Positions 24,843 to 34,289 of a DNA stretch of 39,026 nucleotides are shown here, one piece after another; position 1 is the stretch's first letter; every line of letters begins with the position of its first letter. The stretch is from Neisseria wadsworthii 9715. Lineage in GTDB: Bacteria; Pseudomonadota; Gammaproteobacteria; Burkholderiales; Neisseriaceae. Position numbers and translations under genes: made by a program. The notes below the pieces were generated by a model. The model saw only the letters and a list, made by a program, of their open reading frames with translations, searched no databases and was not told the origin of the DNA. The stretch covers positions 1,483,618 to 1,522,643 of the forward strand of contig NZ_JH165159.1 in assembly GCF_000227765.1 (NCBI RefSeq). The letters are read 5' to 3'.

Positions 24843-25670
24843 ATGGATATTGTATTGTTATTTAAGGCCCTGATCCTGGGGATTATTGAAGGTTTAACTG
24901 AGTTTCTGCCGATTTCCAGCACGGGGCACTTGATTGTGTTCGGTAATTTAATGGATTTTAAAAGTAACGGTAAAGTATTCGAGATTGCGATTCAGCTAGG
25001 TGCTGTGTTGGCGGTGATTTTCGAATACCGTATCCGTTTTAAGCATGTGGTTAATTATGTGGGTAAGGACAGAACGGTTAATCGTTTCGTTGTCAATTTG
25101 ATTATTGCCTTTATTCCTGCGGCAATTGTCGGCTTTTTATTCAGCAAACAAATCAAAGCAGTATTATTTAATCCGATTAGTGTAGCAACTATGTTGGTAT
25201 TAGGTGGTTTCTTTATTTTGTGGGTTGAGAAACGGGCCAAAAGCCATCCGCCCAAAGTGACCAGCGTAGATGATATGTCACCTAAAGATGCCTTAATAGT
25301 AGGCCTGGCGCAGATTTGTGCCTTGGTGCCAGGAACTTCACGCTCAGGGAGCACAATTATGGGCGGTATGCTTTGGGGATTGGATAGAAAAGTGGCCACG
25401 GAATTTTCATTCTTTCTGGCTGTGCCGGTGATGATTATGGCCACAACTTATGACATTTTGAAAAACTATAAATTATTCAGTTTGCAAGATATTGGCTTAA
25501 TTGTTGTTGGTTTTGTGGCTGCATTTGTTGCGGGTTTACTGGCTGTGAAAGCTTTGCTGAAATTTGTGAGCGCGAAAAACTATGTACCTTTTGCATATTA
25601 TCGAATCATATTTGGCGGCTTGATTTTGCTGACTTGGCAAATGGGTTGGGTTCATTGGACACTCGACTAA
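24843..25670 (+). CDS. uppP: Undecaprenyl-diphosphatase
   Basis: Integral membrane phosphatase that recycles undecaprenyl diphosphate to the monophosphate carrier for peptidoglycan and polysaccharide synthesis; overproduction gives bacitracin resistance. The 275 residues hold the two family signatures, [14 protein letters not shown] at 16-29 and [10 protein letters not shown] (about 163-172), plus about eight membrane helices. Length matches BacA/UppP (273 in E. coli). Transcribed alone; ends at an uptake-sequence hairpin shared with the convergent antiporter gene. Confidence 0.96.
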   Translation: MDIVLLFKALILGIIEGLTEFLPISSTGHLIVFGNLMDFKSNGKVFEIAIQLGAVLAVIFEYRIRFKHVVNYVGKDRTVNRFVVNLIIAFIPAAIVGFLFSKQIKAVLFNPISVATMLVLGGFFILWVEKRAKSHPPKVTSVDDMSPKDALIVGLAQICALVPGTSRSGSTIMGGMLWGLDRKVATEFSFFLAVPVMIMATTYDILKNYKLFSLQDIGLIVVGFVAAFVAGLLAVKALLKFVSAKNYVPFAYYRIIFGGLILLTWQMGWVHWTLD

Positions 25671-25767
25671 CTTCTTGTCACCGAAAGGCTTGATATTTAG
25701 AGTGAGGCGACGAGTCGCAGATTATGAAATATTAAGTTTCATATTCCAAAGAAGCGAATACCGAAGA

Positions 25768-25808
25768 TGCCTGTCTGAAAATGACATTAAATCATTTTCA
25801 GACAGGCA
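25768..25808. terminator. Uptake-sequence hairpin between uppP and the antiporter gene
   Basis: GATGCCTGTCTGAAAATGA (25766-25784) pairs with TCATTTTCAGACAGGCATC (25792-25810), a stem of 19 bp. Confidence 0.85.
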
Positions 25809-25824
25809 TCTTTGATTATTTTCT

Positions 25825-27570
25825 TCAATGTGTTGTATCGGTTTGTTGTTTGGGTATTTTCAAACCGAAAGTTTTAATATAACTTTGCTCGTCCAACTCT
25901 TTGACAGTAATGCAGAAATTATCAATCATGATGCGGTCGCCGGCTACGGGTATGTCGCCGAAGCGGGCTCGGAACAGGTCAACAAGGCTGAGATGGGCCT
26001 CGTCTTCTTTTACTGCAATACCATAAACTTGTGCTAAGTCGCCTACTTTTACTTCCGGATTTAGAATAAATTCGCCATAGAATTGCTGCTCCGTTGTGTG
26101 ATCGTTCAAATCTGCAAACTGTTCGGCAAAGGCGTCGCCTTTTTCTTCAGGCAGTATATACCATGCAGTATCGTCTTCCTGCATTCGTGTGTTCATACTT
26201 ACCTGAACAGGCTTGCCGTTGCGGATAAGTGCAAACAGTCGGCTGTCGGCAAACTCTTCGGGGCGGGTCATCACATAAGGGTGGCTGTTTTCTGCTTCCG
26301 AACCGGCGGCTACTTTAAATGATTGTAAGCCAACGGACAGGTTTCGGGCGAGCCAGATTTCGCGGTAAGAAAGCGGTTCCGGTTTCGGTGGCAGCACCAC
26401 TTGCAGTTTATTGGCCAAATAGGGAATGGTCGTACCTTGTATCAGCAAAGAAAGAATCACAACAGCAAAGGCCACATCGAATAACAGCCGGGAATTGGGC
26501 ACGCCCATCATTAAAGGCATAATCGCAAGCGTAATTGGCACGGCACCGCGCAAGCCTACCCAACTGATATAGGCCAGCTCCTTTTTGCTGTAATGAAACC
26601 ATTTAATTGATGAATATACGGCCAGCGGGCGTGCAATCAGCATTAAGAAACCTGCAATTACCAAAGCATCCATGCCGTGTTCCAGCATGCGGGAAGGCGT
26701 TACCAACAGGCCGAGCACTAAGAACATCGCGGCTTGTGCCAGCCATGCCAAACCATCCATGACGTTTAAAACGTGTTCAACCGAGCTATTGCGTGAGTTA
26801 CCGATTAAGACGCCCGCCAAATAAACTGCTAAAAAACCGCTGCCGCCGCTAAGATTGGTTATTGAAAACACCAAAAGCCCGCCCGAGGCAATCAAGATGG
26901 CATATAAACCTTCAGCCAGCCGGATTTGGCTTAGTATAAAAGCCAAAGTTTTGCCGGCCAGCCAACCGAACAACAGCCCCAAGCCGAGTTGCAAAACAAA
27001 CATTTGTACAATAGAAAGAAAGCCTGTGGCTTCAGGCTGCATAATCAGGTTAATCAATACACTGACCAACAGAATCGCCATAGGATCGTTGATACCGCTT
27101 TCCAATTCCAAGGTGGCTTGGATACGGGCGTTTAGTCGAACGCCGCTGTTGCGAAGTAAGGAAAATACGGCAGCCGCATCAGTCGAGCCGACAATGGCGG
27201 CCATCAGAAGGCCGAGTTTCCAGTCGATGCCCATATAAAAAGTGGCGAAGATGCCAAGCAAACCCACACCGGCCAATACGCCCCAGCTTGCAAGAATAGA
27301 TGCGGGTTTGAGGGCGATTCGGAAGGTTTCAAATTTGGTGCGCAAACCGCCGTCCAGCAGAATAATTGCCAATGCCAGCTGGCCGACAAAAGTGGCGCCG
27401 GTGAAGCTGTCGAATTTGATGCCGCCGATGCCGTCTTCCCCGGCCAGCATGCCCACGCCGAGAAAAGCAAGCAATAAGGGCATGCCCACCCGTGCGGAAA
27501 TGCGGCTGGCGATAACGCTGACAAACAGCAAAAGCGCGATGACAAGGAAGAAAATATTAAGCGAGTCCAT
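25825..27570 (-). CDS. nhaP2: K+/H+ (cation/proton) antiporter of the CPA1 family, NhaP2/CvrA type
   Basis: The 581 residues form about twelve membrane helices (1-390) with the conserved GSTDAAAVFSLLR and LESGINDPMA segments that carry the ion-binding acidic residues. A cytoplasmic TrkA-C/RCK-like domain (about 400-490) and a C-terminal CorC-type domain (about 500-575) follow. This composition and length are those of E. coli CvrA/NhaP2 (578), which expels K+ in exchange for H+. Monocistronic, flanked by uptake-sequence hairpins on both sides. Confidence 0.92.
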   Translation of the reverse strand: MDSLNIFFLVIALLLFVSVIASRISARVGMPLLLAFLGVGMLAGEDGIGGIKFDSFTGATFVGQLALAIILLDGGLRTKFETFRIALKPASILASWGVLAGVGLLGIFATFYMGIDWKLGLLMAAIVGSTDAAAVFSLLRNSGVRLNARIQATLELESGINDPMAILLVSVLINLIMQPEATGFLSIVQMFVLQLGLGLLFGWLAGKTLAFILSQIRLAEGLYAILIASGGLLVFSITNLSGGSGFLAVYLAGVLIGNSRNSSVEHVLNVMDGLAWLAQAAMFLVLGLLVTPSRMLEHGMDALVIAGFLMLIARPLAVYSSIKWFHYSKKELAYISWVGLRGAVPITLAIMPLMMGVPNSRLLFDVAFAVVILSLLIQGTTIPYLANKLQVVLPPKPEPLSYREIWLARNLSVGLQSFKVAAGSEAENSHPYVMTRPEEFADSRLFALIRNGKPVQVSMNTRMQEDDTAWYILPEEKGDAFAEQFADLNDHTTEQQFYGEFILNPEVKVGDLAQVYGIAVKEDEAHLSLVDLFRARFGDIPVAGDRIMIDNFCITVKELDEQSYIKTFGLKIPKQQTDTTH

Positions 27571-27599
27571 GAATTATTCTTGTATCAAATGGTTGCCGA

Positions 27600-27627
27600 T
27601 GCCTGTCTGAAAAAATTCAGACAGGCA
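27600..27627 (-). terminator. Uptake-sequence hairpin behind the Gcr-type gene
   Basis: TGCCTGTCTGAA (27600-27611) and its complement (27616-27627), 4-base loop, three bases behind the stop codon of the minus-strand gene that starts at 29685. Confidence 0.8.
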
Positions 27628-27630
27628 TTG

Positions 27631-29685
27631 TTATTGTGTGTGGTCTTTATCTTTGTCTTTAGGCTGTCCCGAAGCCTGCCGCGTTTCTTTGATGACTTGT
27701 CCGGCGGCTTGAACGGGGAACAAGAGGCTGAGCGGGTTGGCGCGGATTTGCGCGATGACGCTGTTTAACAGGTTGCGGAAGCTGTCGATACGCGCATCAC
27801 GCGAACGCAGTGCCACCCAAAGCGTTAAGGTAAAGCTCACCCATAGGTTGACGATGCCGATCAGGAAAATACATATCAGATAAAAACAGAACATGATCGG
27901 ATTGGTCAGATCGCTTGCTGCGGCATAGGCGATGTTGGCCGATGAAAACGCCACATGGCGGATATCCAGCGGCAGCCCGAGCAGATAGCCGATATAGCCT
28001 GTGCTGCCGAGCATCACGCCGAAAATAAAGTTACCCATAATCGCGCCATAATTGTGGTGCACATAGTTGGCTAAATAGGCACGCCATTTCGCGGGCAGTA
28101 TTTTCACCAGAAGGGGGTGTTGGTTGAGGCGGTGGCGCAGATGCAGATAGTCGGCCCGGTTGTCGAAGAAGCCGGAAATAATGCCGGAGCAAAACAGCCA
28201 CACACCGGCAATCCCGGCGTAAATCAGAGAGGGCTGGCTCAAAGGCAGCACGGATTTAAACTGCTTCTGCACGGTTTCGGCATCGAGAATCGGCATGCCT
28301 GTCTGAAAATAATAGACGGCGGCAATCAGCATAGACAAAAGCATGGCCACGCTCACATTGCCGAACACGGCCACACCTTGCGAGCGGATAACGTCTATCG
28401 ACAATTTGGCCAGCTTTTGGTCAACGGCTTTACCCGAGTCGTTGCGCTCCACCTGTTCGGCAATGCTGGAAGCGGTCATCGCGGGCTGCTTGGTGGCTAC
28501 CGTGCAGTGAATCATGTGGATAAACACGAAGCCCAAGCCGTAGTCGAGGCTGGAGAAAACAGCATATTGCAGCTTGCTCAGCCCCATCATGCCGAGTTTG
28601 AGTTTCAAAAGCGCCATGAATGCGATAACCGCACCACCGCCGGCAGCCGCACGCAGCATGCTGAAATATTCGCTGCGCGAGCTGGTGATGTATTTTTCGC
28701 CACGGTAACTGGTGTTTTGGCTGATGCTTTTGGCCAGCATTTTTACGCTGCGTCGCCACAGCAGGGAGGTGCTTTTTTGTTCGGCGGCGGAATAGGCCAT
28801 CGCCTGTAAAAGCTCTATCAAATGCCGCTGGCGCGAAGGATTGTCGGTAGCGGTTTGGATGGTCAGCAGCATGGTTAGCCGGTTGAGCGACTGCTCGAGC
28901 CGCTCCAGCAGGTGTGATACGGCGATGGAAGAGCCTGTGCCGGCGCATACGCCTTTTTTACGCAGCCTTTCAATATGGGAACGGGATTGCTCGAGCATCA
29001 CTTGCAGGTGTGCGTCATCAAACATTTCCGGCTTTTCTTGCTGGTAATGGTCGATTAACAGGGTTACTTCACGCTTGAGAGCGATAAAAGAGGAATCCAC
29101 TTCCAAAAGCTTGGGGTCAAGCCGCATCAAATCGGGGTCGAGCTCTTCGGCGGCAATCCAAATCGACAGCATTTCAAGCGCATGCAGGTTGGCATGTTGG
29201 AAATTGCGGCGGGTTGCCTGCAGAATGTTTTCGGGCGTGTGCTCCGCCAGCAAATCGTAGAGCCGCAGCCATTGGCGCGGCGGAATGGCTTCAAGCCATT
29301 CGATGTCGCTGCTGCGGTAGAAAAGTTTTTCAAACATGTTTTTAATGCTGCGCGGATCGTGGGGCGGCGGGCTGAAGCGATCGTAAACGCGTTTGCCCAA
29401 TTCTTTGCCGAAGCCTTTGCGCGAGAAAATCCCGAGCGAAACGAGTGCGGGATAAATGTGGGTGTTGTTGAGCCAGCGGTAGAATTGGATGCCTATTTCT
29501 TTTGCTGTTTCGGGGTGGTCGGAGAGGGTTTGCAGCAATAGGTCCATGCGGGCGGCTGCGCCTTTGCTTCCGCCTTTGCGCAGCCATTGGGTAACGCTGG
29601 TAAGGACGCTGCCGATGTTGTCGAGCCGGGCAAGCTCTTGCAGCCAATTGGAAATATTCTTTTTAGGTAATATGGTTTTGTACAT
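27631..29685 (-). CDS. Gcr family 'site-specific recombinase' (membrane protein, function unclear)
   Basis: The 684-residue protein matches the family annotated as site-specific recombinase (gonococcal Gcr; SpecificRecomb family). The N-terminal half (1-340) is soluble, helical and charged; the C-terminal half has about six membrane segments (for example 345-372, 455-475, 500-520, 565-590, 605-645). I see neither the Tyr/Arg pattern of tyrosine recombinases nor the N-terminal Ser domain of serine recombinases. The name is therefore doubtful and a membrane role is more plausible. The tail is a polar QPKDKDKDHTQ. An in-frame uptake sequence (28296-28307) encodes FQTGMP. Confidence 0.85.
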   Translation of the reverse strand: MYKTILPKKNISNWLQELARLDNIGSVLTSVTQWLRKGGSKGAAARMDLLLQTLSDHPETAKEIGIQFYRWLNNTHIYPALVSLGIFSRKGFGKELGKRVYDRFSPPPHDPRSIKNMFEKLFYRSSDIEWLEAIPPRQWLRLYDLLAEHTPENILQATRRNFQHANLHALEMLSIWIAAEELDPDLMRLDPKLLEVDSSFIALKREVTLLIDHYQQEKPEMFDDAHLQVMLEQSRSHIERLRKKGVCAGTGSSIAVSHLLERLEQSLNRLTMLLTIQTATDNPSRQRHLIELLQAMAYSAAEQKSTSLLWRRSVKMLAKSISQNTSYRGEKYITSSRSEYFSMLRAAAGGGAVIAFMALLKLKLGMMGLSKLQYAVFSSLDYGLGFVFIHMIHCTVATKQPAMTASSIAEQVERNDSGKAVDQKLAKLSIDVIRSQGVAVFGNVSVAMLLSMLIAAVYYFQTGMPILDAETVQKQFKSVLPLSQPSLIYAGIAGVWLFCSGIISGFFDNRADYLHLRHRLNQHPLLVKILPAKWRAYLANYVHHNYGAIMGNFIFGVMLGSTGYIGYLLGLPLDIRHVAFSSANIAYAAASDLTNPIMFCFYLICIFLIGIVNLWVSFTLTLWVALRSRDARIDSFRNLLNSVIAQIRANPLSLLFPVQAAGQVIKETRQASGQPKDKDKDHTQ

Positions 29686-29770
29686 TAATTTTTTAGATAA
29701 ATGTGTTGTGTGGGGTGTAAGGATAACAAAAAAACGGCGCGCGGTCTTAGGGTGTTGATATTTTAAGGAA

Positions 29771-29801
29771 TGCCTGTCTGAAACAGCGGTTCAGACAGGC
29801 A
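29771..29801 (-). terminator. Uptake-sequence hairpin behind rlmB
   Basis: TGCCTGTCTGAA (29771-29782) and its complement (29790-29801), 21 bp behind the rlmB stop codon. Confidence 0.8.
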
Positions 29802-29821
29802 TTGTTCAGGCGGGCGAAACC

Positions 29822-30574
29822 TTAAGCCTGTTCCGACTGTAAAGTGCGGCGGCGGCGGGTTTCGCTCAGCACCATGCCTGTGCTGACCGATACGTTCATG
29901 CTTTCAACGGTGCCGAACATGGGAATCGACACCAGCATATCGCAATGTTCGCGCGTGAGGCGGCGCATGCCTTCGCCTTCATTGCCCATTACCCAAGCTA
30001 CACTTTCGGGCAGGTCGCAATGGTATAAATCCGAATCGCCGCCCATATCGGTGCCGATAATCCAGATGCCGTATTCTTTCAGCTCACGCAGGGTGCGGGC
30101 GAGGTTGGTCACGGTGATGTAGGGCACGGTTTCTGCGGCGCCGCAGGCCACTTTGCTTACCGTGGCATTCAGGCCGGCGCTGCGGTCTTTCGGCGCAATC
30201 ACAGCGTGCACGCCCATAGCGTCGGCAGTACGCAGGCAGGCGCCGAGGTTGTGCGGATCGGTAATGCCGTCGAGCACCAGCAAAAGTGGCGGCTCGCTCA
30301 GGTTTTCCAATACATCTTCCAAATGTACATGGTTTTTAGAAGCATCGATAAATCCGACCACGCCTTGATGGCGCATGCCTTTGCTGAGTTTGTTCAACCG
30401 GTCGGCATCGGCAAAATGTACGCGCACTTTTTCATCGGCGGCTTTTTGCAGCACATCGCGGGTGCGCGTATCGTTTTTACCTTCCTGAATATAAATTTCC
30501 GTGATGCTTTTCGGGTTTTGCCACAAGCGTGCGTTAATGGCATGGAAGCCGTAAATCAATCTTTGATTAGACAT
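29822..30574 (-). CDS. rlmB: 23S rRNA (guanosine-2'-O-)-methyltransferase RlmB
   Basis: SPOUT enzyme that methylates G2251 (E. coli numbering) in the 23S rRNA P-loop. The 250 residues have the N-terminal L30e-like substrate domain ([10 protein letters not shown] start), and the knotted SAM-binding C-terminus with [32 protein letters not shown] and [13 protein letters not shown] at 30574 follows AGGAAA on the minus strand; a frame open to 30628 runs through an uptake sequence and is rejected. Confidence 0.95.
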   Translation of the reverse strand: MSNQRLIYGFHAINARLWQNPKSITEIYIQEGKNDTRTRDVLQKAADEKVRVHFADADRLNKLSKGMRHQGVVGFIDASKNHVHLEDVLENLSEPPLLLVLDGITDPHNLGACLRTADAMGVHAVIAPKDRSAGLNATVSKVACGAAETVPYITVTNLARTLRELKEYGIWIIGTDMGGDSDLYHCDLPESVAWVMGNEGEGMRRLTREHCDMLVSIPMFGTVESMNVSVSTGMVLSETRRRRTLQSEQA

Positions 30575-30590
30575 GGTATTTCCTGATGTT

Positions 30591-30627
30591 TTCAGACAGG
30601 CATTGATACACAAAATGCCTGTCTGCA
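30591..30627 (-). terminator. Outward-facing uptake-sequence pair between lgt and rlmB
   Basis: TTCAGACAGGCA (30591-30602) and TGCCTGTCTGCA (30616-30627; one mismatch to the consensus) can pair into a stem. The order is reversed compared with the other hairpins, so the TTCAGA ends point outward. It lies between the lgt stop (30645) and the rlmB start. Confidence 0.65.
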
Positions 30628-30644
30628 AAAATATAAAGATGAAA

Positions 30645-31499
30645 TCAGCGGCTGTGTTTTTTGCTGCCGAACCAGAAAAAGCCCGCTACACCCAGCACAA
30701 TCATCGGAACGCTCAACCATTGGCCCATAGATAAGCCCAAAGTCAGCAAGCCCAAATGGTCGTCGGGCTGGCGCGCATATTCGGCAATAAAGCGGAAGAT
30801 GCCGTAGCCCGCCAAAAACACCATGGAAACTTGGCCGGTAGGGTGCGGTTTGCGCGAAAACAACCACACAACCACAAACAAAGTCACACCTTCCAGCGCA
30901 AATTGATAAAGCTGGGAAGGATGGCGCGGCAACATGCCGAATTGCTGGAGCCAAGCCATGTATTGCGGATTATTGGCCGCCAGTTGCGCATCTTCATAAG
31001 CGGCTTGCGGAAAACCCATCGCCCAAAATGCCGAAGGGTCGGTAACGCGGCCCCACAATTCGCCGTTGATAAAATTACCGATTCGGCCTGATGCCAAACC
31101 CAGCGGCACGAGCGGCGCAATAAAATCGGTAACCTGCCAAAAGCCCAGATTTCTGCGTTTGGCAAACAACCACATTGCCACCAACACACCTAAAAATCCG
31201 CCGTGGAAAGACATGCCGCCTTCCCAAATTTTAAAAATCGAAACCGGATCGCTGATGTATTCGGAAAATTTGTAAAACAGCACATAGCCCAAGCGCCCGC
31301 CCAAAATGACGCCGAACACGCCGTAAGTCAGCAAATCGTCGAGCATTTCTTTCGTGAAAACCGTATGCCCCTGCTTGATGCGCAGTCGGCCGAGCAACAT
31401 AAACAGGATAAATGCCAAAACATAGCTCAGCGCATACCAGCGGATAACTATAAATCCGAAATCTATCGCGGCGGCATTGAATTGCGGGTGGATCATCAT
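30645..31499 (-). CDS. lgt: Prolipoprotein diacylglyceryl transferase
   Basis: First enzyme of lipoprotein maturation: it moves diacylglycerol from phosphatidylglycerol to the lipobox cysteine. The 284 residues form seven membrane helices. The essential His (MSFHGG, His99) and the Lgt signature [14 protein letters not shown] (138-151, with Arg139) are intact. A conserved HPSQLYQ segment and a second arginine-containing segment ([12 protein letters not shown]) follow. Length matches E. coli Lgt (291). Divergent from ilvD. Confidence 0.96.
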   Translation of the reverse strand: MMIHPQFNAAAIDFGFIVIRWYALSYVLAFILFMLLGRLRIKQGHTVFTKEMLDDLLTYGVFGVILGGRLGYVLFYKFSEYISDPVSIFKIWEGGMSFHGGFLGVLVAMWLFAKRRNLGFWQVTDFIAPLVPLGLASGRIGNFINGELWGRVTDPSAFWAMGFPQAAYEDAQLAANNPQYMAWLQQFGMLPRHPSQLYQFALEGVTLFVVVWLFSRKPHPTGQVSMVFLAGYGIFRFIAEYARQPDDHLGLLTLGLSMGQWLSVPMIVLGVAGFFWFGSKKHSR

Positions 31500-31528
31500 A
31501 ATAAAAACAAGCCTTACTTATAATATTT

Positions 31529-31571
31529 TTCAGGCAGGCATTATACTGGAAATGTGCAATGCCTGTCTGAA
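31529..31571. repeat. Outward-facing uptake-sequence pair in the lgt/ilvD divergent gap
   Basis: TTCAGGCAGGCA (31529-31540; one mismatch) and perfect TGCCTGTCTGAA (31560-31571). They could pair, but they sit in front of two divergent genes, so a terminator role is unlikely. A TATAAA at 31612-31617 may be the ilvD -10 box. Confidence 0.6.
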
Positions 31572-31695
31572 AGCTTGCAACGCACATTTCTTAACGCCCG
31601 CCTGCGTTTGGTATAAAATAAGCGGTATTTTTTACCGGTTTATACAAACAGCCGCACACGGCACATACTAAAACTTTTTACGAAGGACACCCACC

Positions 31696-33555
31696 ATGCC
31701 AGCTTACCGCTCCAAAACCTCCACCCACGGCCGCAATATGGCCGGCGCGCGCGCTTTATGGCGTGCCACCGGCGTGACCGACGAAGATTTCGGCAAACCG
31801 ATTATCGCCATTGCCAACTCGTTCACCCAGTTTGTGCCCGGCCATGTGCATCTTCACAATATGGGGCAGCTCGTGGCGCGCGAAATCGAAAAAGCAGGCG
31901 GCTTGGCCAAAGAATTCAACACCATCGCGGTGGACGACGGCATTGCCATGGGCCACAGCGGCATGCTCTACAGCCTGCCCAGCCGCGATTTGATTGCCGA
32001 TTCGGTGGAATACATGGTCAACGCGCATTGTGCCGACGCGCTGGTGTGCATTTCCAACTGCGACAAAATCACTCCCGGCATGCTGATGGCCGCCATGCGC
32101 CTGAACATTCCCACCGTGTTCGTTTCGGGCGGCCCGATGGAAGCAGGCAAAGTAATCGGTGTGGCCAATATCACCGACACCCGCAAGCTGGATTTGGTGG
32201 ACGCAATGGTCGATGCCGCCAACGATGAAGTGTCCGATGAAGAAGTGGCGGCAGTAGAACGTTCCGCCTGCCCGACCTGCGGCTCCTGTTCCGGCATGTT
32301 TACCGCCAACTCGATGAACTGCCTCACCGAAGCCTTGGGCTTGTCGCTGCCGGGCAACGGCTCGCTGCTGGCCACCCACGCAGGCCGTAAAGAGCTGTTT
32401 TTGGAAGCTGGCCGTCTGATTGTGGAAATCACCAAACGCTATTACGAACAAGACGACGAGAGCGTATTGCCGCGCAGCATCGCCACCAAAGCCGCATTTG
32501 AAAACGCCATGAGTTTGGATGTAGCGATGGGCGGTTCCACCAATACCGTGCTGCATCTGTTGGCCGCGGCCAGCGAAGCGCAAGTGGATTTCAAAATGGC
32601 CGACATCGACCGCATCAGCCGCCAAGTGCCGTGTTTGTGTAAAGTCGCACCCGCTACGCAGAAATACCACATGGAAGACGTGCACCGCGCAGGCGGCGTG
32701 ATGGGCATTCTGGCGGAACTCGACCGCGCCGGCTGCCTAAAAACCGACGTTTCCACCGTTCACGAAAAAACCTTGAAAGACGCGCTGGCGAAATGGGACA
32801 TCACCAACCCAGCCAACGAAACCGCGCATGAGCGCTACAAAGCCGCACCCGGCGGCGTGCGCACCACCGAAGCCTTTTCGCAAAACCGACTATGGCCTTC
32901 GCTCGACCTTGACCGCGAAAACGGCTGTATCCGCAGCAAAGCGCACGCTTATTCGCAAGACGGCGGTTTGGCCGTGCTGTTCGGCAACATCGCCGAGCGC
33001 GGCTGCGTGGTGAAAACCGCCGGTGTGGACGACAGCATTCTCAAGTTCACCGGCCGCGCGCGCGTGTTTGAAAGCCAAGATTCCGCCGTGGCGGGCATTT
33101 TGGATAATCAAATCGCTGCCGGCGATATTGTGATTATCCGCTACGAAGGCCCGAAAGGCGGTCCGGGCATGCAGGAAATGCTCTATCCCACCAGCTACCT
33201 GAAATCCAAAGGCTTGGGCAAAGCCTGCGCCTTGCTCACCGACGGCCGTTTTTCAGGCGGCACTTCCGGCTTGAGCATCGGCCACGTTTCGCCAGAAGCG
33301 GCGGAAGGCGGTGCCATCGGTTTGGTGAAAGAGGGCGACACCATCGAAATCGACATTCCCAACCGCAGCATCCGTTTGGCCGTTTCCGATGAAGAATTGG
33401 CCGCGCGCCGCAGCGAAATGGAAGCGCGCGGAGCCAAAGCGTGGAAACCTGAAAACCGCGACCGCCACGTTTCCGCCGCCTTGCGTGCTTACGCTGCCAT
33501 GACCACTTCTGCCGACACCGGCGCGGTGCGTGACGTTTCCCAAGTTGAACGCTGA
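31696..33555 (+). CDS. ilvD: Dihydroxy-acid dehydratase
   Basis: Dehydrates dihydroxy-isovalerate and dihydroxy-methylvalerate in valine/isoleucine synthesis. The 619 residues carry the cluster cysteines Cys122 (CISNCDK, 118-124) and Cys195 (CPTCGSCSG, 192-200). The region where [2Fe-2S] enzymes have a third cysteine reads [10 protein letters not shown] and has none, so this is the oxygen-sensitive [4Fe-4S] type like E. coli IlvD (616). The C-terminal [19 protein letters not shown] signature is present. GAAGGA precedes the ATG. GC content and codon bias are the strongest in the window, suggesting high expression. Confidence 0.97.
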   Translation: MPAYRSKTSTHGRNMAGARALWRATGVTDEDFGKPIIAIANSFTQFVPGHVHLHNMGQLVAREIEKAGGLAKEFNTIAVDDGIAMGHSGMLYSLPSRDLIADSVEYMVNAHCADALVCISNCDKITPGMLMAAMRLNIPTVFVSGGPMEAGKVIGVANITDTRKLDLVDAMVDAANDEVSDEEVAAVERSACPTCGSCSGMFTANSMNCLTEALGLSLPGNGSLLATHAGRKELFLEAGRLIVEITKRYYEQDDESVLPRSIATKAAFENAMSLDVAMGGSTNTVLHLLAAASEAQVDFKMADIDRISRQVPCLCKVAPATQKYHMEDVHRAGGVMGILAELDRAGCLKTDVSTVHEKTLKDALAKWDITNPANETAHERYKAAPGGVRTTEAFSQNRLWPSLDLDRENGCIRSKAHAYSQDGGLAVLFGNIAERGCVVKTAGVDDSILKFTGRARVFESQDSAVAGILDNQIAAGDIVIIRYEGPKGGPGMQEMLYPTSYLKSKGLGKACALLTDGRFSGGTSGLSIGHVSPEAAEGGAIGLVKEGDTIEIDIPNRSIRLAVSDEELAARRSEMEARGAKAWKPENRDRHVSAALRAYAAMTTSADTGAVRDVSQVER

Positions 33556-33563
33556 CTAACATT

Positions 33564-33597
33564 CAGGGCAATTAGAAACAGTTTCTAGTTGCTCTGA
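33564..33597 (+). terminator. Hairpin terminator behind ilvD
   Basis: CAGGGCAATTAGAAAC pairs, with two weak positions, with GTTTCTAGTTGCTCTG, nine bases behind the ilvD stop. The T tract is poor. Confidence 0.6.
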
Positions 33598-33616
33598 GTT
33601 TCGTATAAATAGTGAT

Positions 33617-34027
33617 ATGGCCAAATATCAAATTCTATCCCGATATACTGATTCAAAAACCAAACCTTCAAAAACCAAACCGAGATGGAAGCGGAAATGG
33701 CAAGCTTGGTTGTTTTTTATTGCATTGAACAGTTGGAATGGTTTTATGACTTGGATTGTCTCGAAACAATACCGTTTTATTTACGGTGATGGGCCGGTTG
33801 GTTTTATTGAGATGATGATTAAGGTTTTGATTTTTTCTCTCTCCGAAGTAATTTTTATGCTGGCGATTATTTTTGTCGGATTGTCATTAATAGCTTACCC
33901 GGAAAAACGGCATATTAAAAAAGTTTGGTTCATGACGACATGTTTGTCTGCTTTTGGTTTCTTGATGATAGATGAAGCTTGTAGCAATACCGTTGGTTTC
34001 TGTCAGAAATGGCGGCTGATTTGGTAG
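33617..34027 (+). CDS. Small membrane protein of unknown function
   Basis: The 136-residue protein has a basic N-terminus (KTKPSKTKPRWKRKWQ) and three probable membrane helices (about 28-48, 62-92, 102-118). It ends in a short tail with two cysteines (SNTVGFCQ and DEACS). No ribosome binding site is obvious before the ATG. Composition is more AT-rich than ilvD. I recognise no family. It is followed by an uptake-sequence hairpin and a MITE-like repeat, so it may be an accessory gene. Confidence 0.6.
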   Translation: MAKYQILSRYTDSKTKPSKTKPRWKRKWQAWLFFIALNSWNGFMTWIVSKQYRFIYGDGPVGFIEMMIKVLIFSLSEVIFMLAIIFVGLSLIAYPEKRHIKKVWFMTTCLSAFGFLMIDEACSNTVGFCQKWRLIW

Positions 34028-34068
34028 TCGGGTTCATAATTTAAGATAACTATCAATATAATTATGAA

Positions 34069-34100
34069 TGCCTGTCTGAACGATATTTTTCAGACAGGCA
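34069..34100 (+). terminator. Uptake-sequence hairpin behind the small membrane protein gene
   Basis: TGCCTGTCTGAA (34069-34080) and its complement (34089-34100), extended by GAA/TTC on the outside. Confidence 0.75.
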
Positions 34101-34158
34101 TTCATATAGGTTAATCAACACATTTTTGATACAAGCAGCCAGCCGGAGATAATACAAG

Positions 34159-34289
34159 TATAGTGAATCAACTTAAAAATAGTACATCGGACTTGCCACG
34201 GGTATCTTGGATTCAGGTAATGTTGGAAGATACCCGGGTCAAGCCCAGGTATGACGGTGATGTTACTACTATTAAGTTGATTGACTATG
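34159..34289. repeat. MITE-like repeat with terminal inverted repeats
   Basis: The left end TATAGTGAATCAACTTAA (34159-34176) is matched in reverse by TTAAGTTGATTGACTATG (34272-34289). Inside, CGGGTATCTT and AAGATACCCG form a second inverted repeat, followed by a partial core (GGTATGAC). It is the same family as the copy at 9217-9349 and of nearly equal length. Its right end overlaps the last codons of the ArsR-type gene and supplies that gene's TAG stop (34285-34287). Confidence 0.7.

Noticed and set aside
28117-28809. A 230-codon frame antisense to the Gcr-type gene
   Set aside because: Compositionally biased shadow of the real minus-strand gene, without a start signal.
31756-32685. A 309-codon open frame antisense to ilvD
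   Set aside because: It is His/Gln/Gly-rich as expected for an antisense frame of a GC-rich gene and matches no family; ilvD is unambiguous.
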